The notes under the pieces are model-generated. The model was not told the origin of the DNA and did not search any database. It was given only the letters and a program-made list of their open reading frames with translations. 64,000 nt of DNA from Paraburkholderia dioscoreae (GTDB lineage Bacteria > Pseudomonadota > Gammaproteobacteria > Burkholderiales > Burkholderiaceae). The stretch spans positions 1,550,001 to 1,614,000 of the forward strand of contig NZ_LR699554.1 of the NCBI RefSeq assembly GCF_902459535.1, given 5' to 3'. Each line of letters begins with the position of its first letter. Position 1 is the stretch's first letter. This document shows, in pieces, positions 63,023 through 64,000 of the stretch. A program made the translations under genes and the position numbers.

Positions 63023-64000
63023 TCAACGAGCGAAAGTTCGAATGCCGATGAACCGGATAGCCAGCACCGTGATCATCGAAGAACAAAAGATATACCAGGC
63101 GCCGGCGAGATGTCCGCCCGTCCAGAAGTCAAATGAGGCAACGACGAGCGGCGCGGTGCCGCCGAAAAGCGCAACGCCGGTCGCGTACACCAGGGACATC
63201 GCGAGAACACGCCCTCGAACCGGAAACATCTCGAGGATTGCGATGATGCCTGGTCCGCCACCGAGCGCGGACAGACCCGCAAACAATGCGACCACACAAA
63301 GCAGCGTGGTCGAATCGTTGTGAACGGATGCGAGGTGGAAGGCCGGTAGAACGACGACCATCGTCAGAACACGCGAGACGACGATGATCTTCAGCCGACC
63401 CAGGCGATCCGCAAGCCAGCCACCGAAGACTGAAAGTATGAATGTGACGACGCCGACAGCGATGGTCGTCACAAACGCCGCGAACGCAGTTGGACGCGAG
63501 CCCGTGACGCCGAAGGTGGCGGTGTAGGTCGCTACGTAGGTAGGAACCGTGCCACCGAAGATCAGCACGATCGCCATCGCCCAATCGCGACGCTGCCGGA
63601 AAAACACATCGCGATACGGAGCCTGGCCGGGATCCGCCGTGAGCCGTGTCTCGCGGATATGCCGGCGCAAGAAAATCTGCACGGGGATCAGCGCACTCGC
63701 GAGCGCGAACGGCAGTCGCCAGCCCCATTGTTCGATCTGCAGGGGCGACAAAAACTGATACAGCGCAATGCCGCAACCGCCCGCCACAATCAGCGCAAGC
63801 CCCTGCCCCGCCATCAGGCAACCTGCATAAAAGCCCTTGCGCGCACGGTCGCCATGCTCAAGCAGCAACGCACCGGACGACCCTATTTCTCCTCCGATAG
63901 CCACGCCTTGCGCAACACGGCAGAGTAAGATCAACAATGGTGCGTAGACGCCGAGCACACCGTAACCCGGCATGATGGCCACGCCGAGGGTTCCGGCCGT
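63023..64000 (-). CDS. MFS transporter, metabolite:H+ symporter (ShiA/ProP-like), 5' truncated by window
   Basis: The frame stays open to the window end, so the N-terminus is missing. The visible 325 residues show LLILLCRVAQGVAIGGEIGS (MHS-type motif after helix 4), HIRETRLT after helix 6 (MHS signature of symporters), and GGWLADRLGRLKIIVVSRVL in the second half. It probably imports a carboxylate or osmolyte with protons. The C-terminus ends GIRTFAR. Confidence 0.88.
   Translation of the reverse strand, partial: TAGTLGVAIMPGYGVLGVYAPLLILLCRVAQGVAIGGEIGSSGALLLEHGDRARKGFYAGCLMAGQGLALIVAGGCGIALYQFLSPLQIEQWGWRLPFALASALIPVQIFLRRHIRETRLTADPGQAPYRDVFFRQRRDWAMAIVLIFGGTVPTYVATYTATFGVTGSRPTAFAAFVTTIAVGVVTFILSVFGGWLADRLGRLKIIVVSRVLTMVVVLPAFHLASVHNDSTTLLCVVALFAGLSALGGGPGIIAILEMFPVRGRVLAMSLVYATGVALFGGTAPLVVASFDFWTGGHLAGAWYIFCSSMITVLAIRFIGIRTFAR

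Overview
The window is high-GC DNA that reads as a Burkholderiaceae chromosome or megaplasmid, most likely Paraburkholderia or Burkholderia. This is inferred from codon use, the Burkholderia-type trimeric porin, a DUF3331 protein, the LysR/AraC regulators and the density of sulfur-scavenging genes. No rRNA or tRNA was seen.

Region 1 (1-11210) handles quaternary amines. It has the 3' end of etfA, then etfB, the two-component glycine betaine monooxygenase (gbcA, gbcB), an OpuAC-type binding protein and formyl-THF deformylase (purU). A LysR regulator divergent from choline-sulfatase (betC), a choline-binding protein (choX-like) and a porin follow. Choline-O-sulfate would be desulfated to choline; betaine would then be demethylated, and PurU could release the C1 units as formate. 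Region 2 (11211-14163) holds gene scars, a small hypothetical gene and a groES-groEL pair under a CIRCE operator.

Region 3 (14403-24394) is a likely organosulfur or peptide uptake cluster: an acyl-CoA-dehydrogenase-like oxidoreductase, a DUF3088 protein, a complete Dpp/Opp-type ABC transporter with a fused double ATPase, a frameshifted MetQ-type gene, debris of two binding proteins, and a nitroreductase. Region 4 (24626-30528) is the highlight: rhodanese, serine acetyltransferase, XRE regulator, a Family 2A encapsulin shell (SrpI type) and a cysteine desulfurase with a ~290-residue low-complexity N-terminal extension, i.e. an encapsulated sulfur-handling nanocompartment. A MetQ-like binding protein follows the terminator.

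Region 5 (30684-46403) is a large sulfur-starvation region. It contains two NtaA/DszA-type flavin monooxygenases, an amino-acid (cystine-like) ABC transporter without an ATPase, two tandem SfnB-like oxidoreductases and an SsuD-type alkanesulfonate monooxygenase. A convergent operon encodes a CMD/AhpD protein, an acyl-CoA-dehydrogenase-like enzyme and a sulfonate-type ABC transporter, behind an AraC regulator. A 13-bp tandem repeat lies between the two operons.

Region 6 (about 46500-52800, right edge possibly near 53000) is a mobile element: three overlapping tyrosine recombinase genes, a small basic coiled-coil protein and an unknown acidic protein, with a layout like Tn554, recombinase-in-trio or gamma-mobile-trio elements. 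Transposase and LysR debris lie beyond it. Region 7 (53554-64000) holds an esterase, a DUF3331 protein, an AraC regulator, a PAS histidine kinase with a FixJ-type regulator, a lone receiver protein, a NicO/HoxN nickel-cobalt permease, a DUF4331 protein and the C-terminal part of an MFS transporter cut by the window edge.
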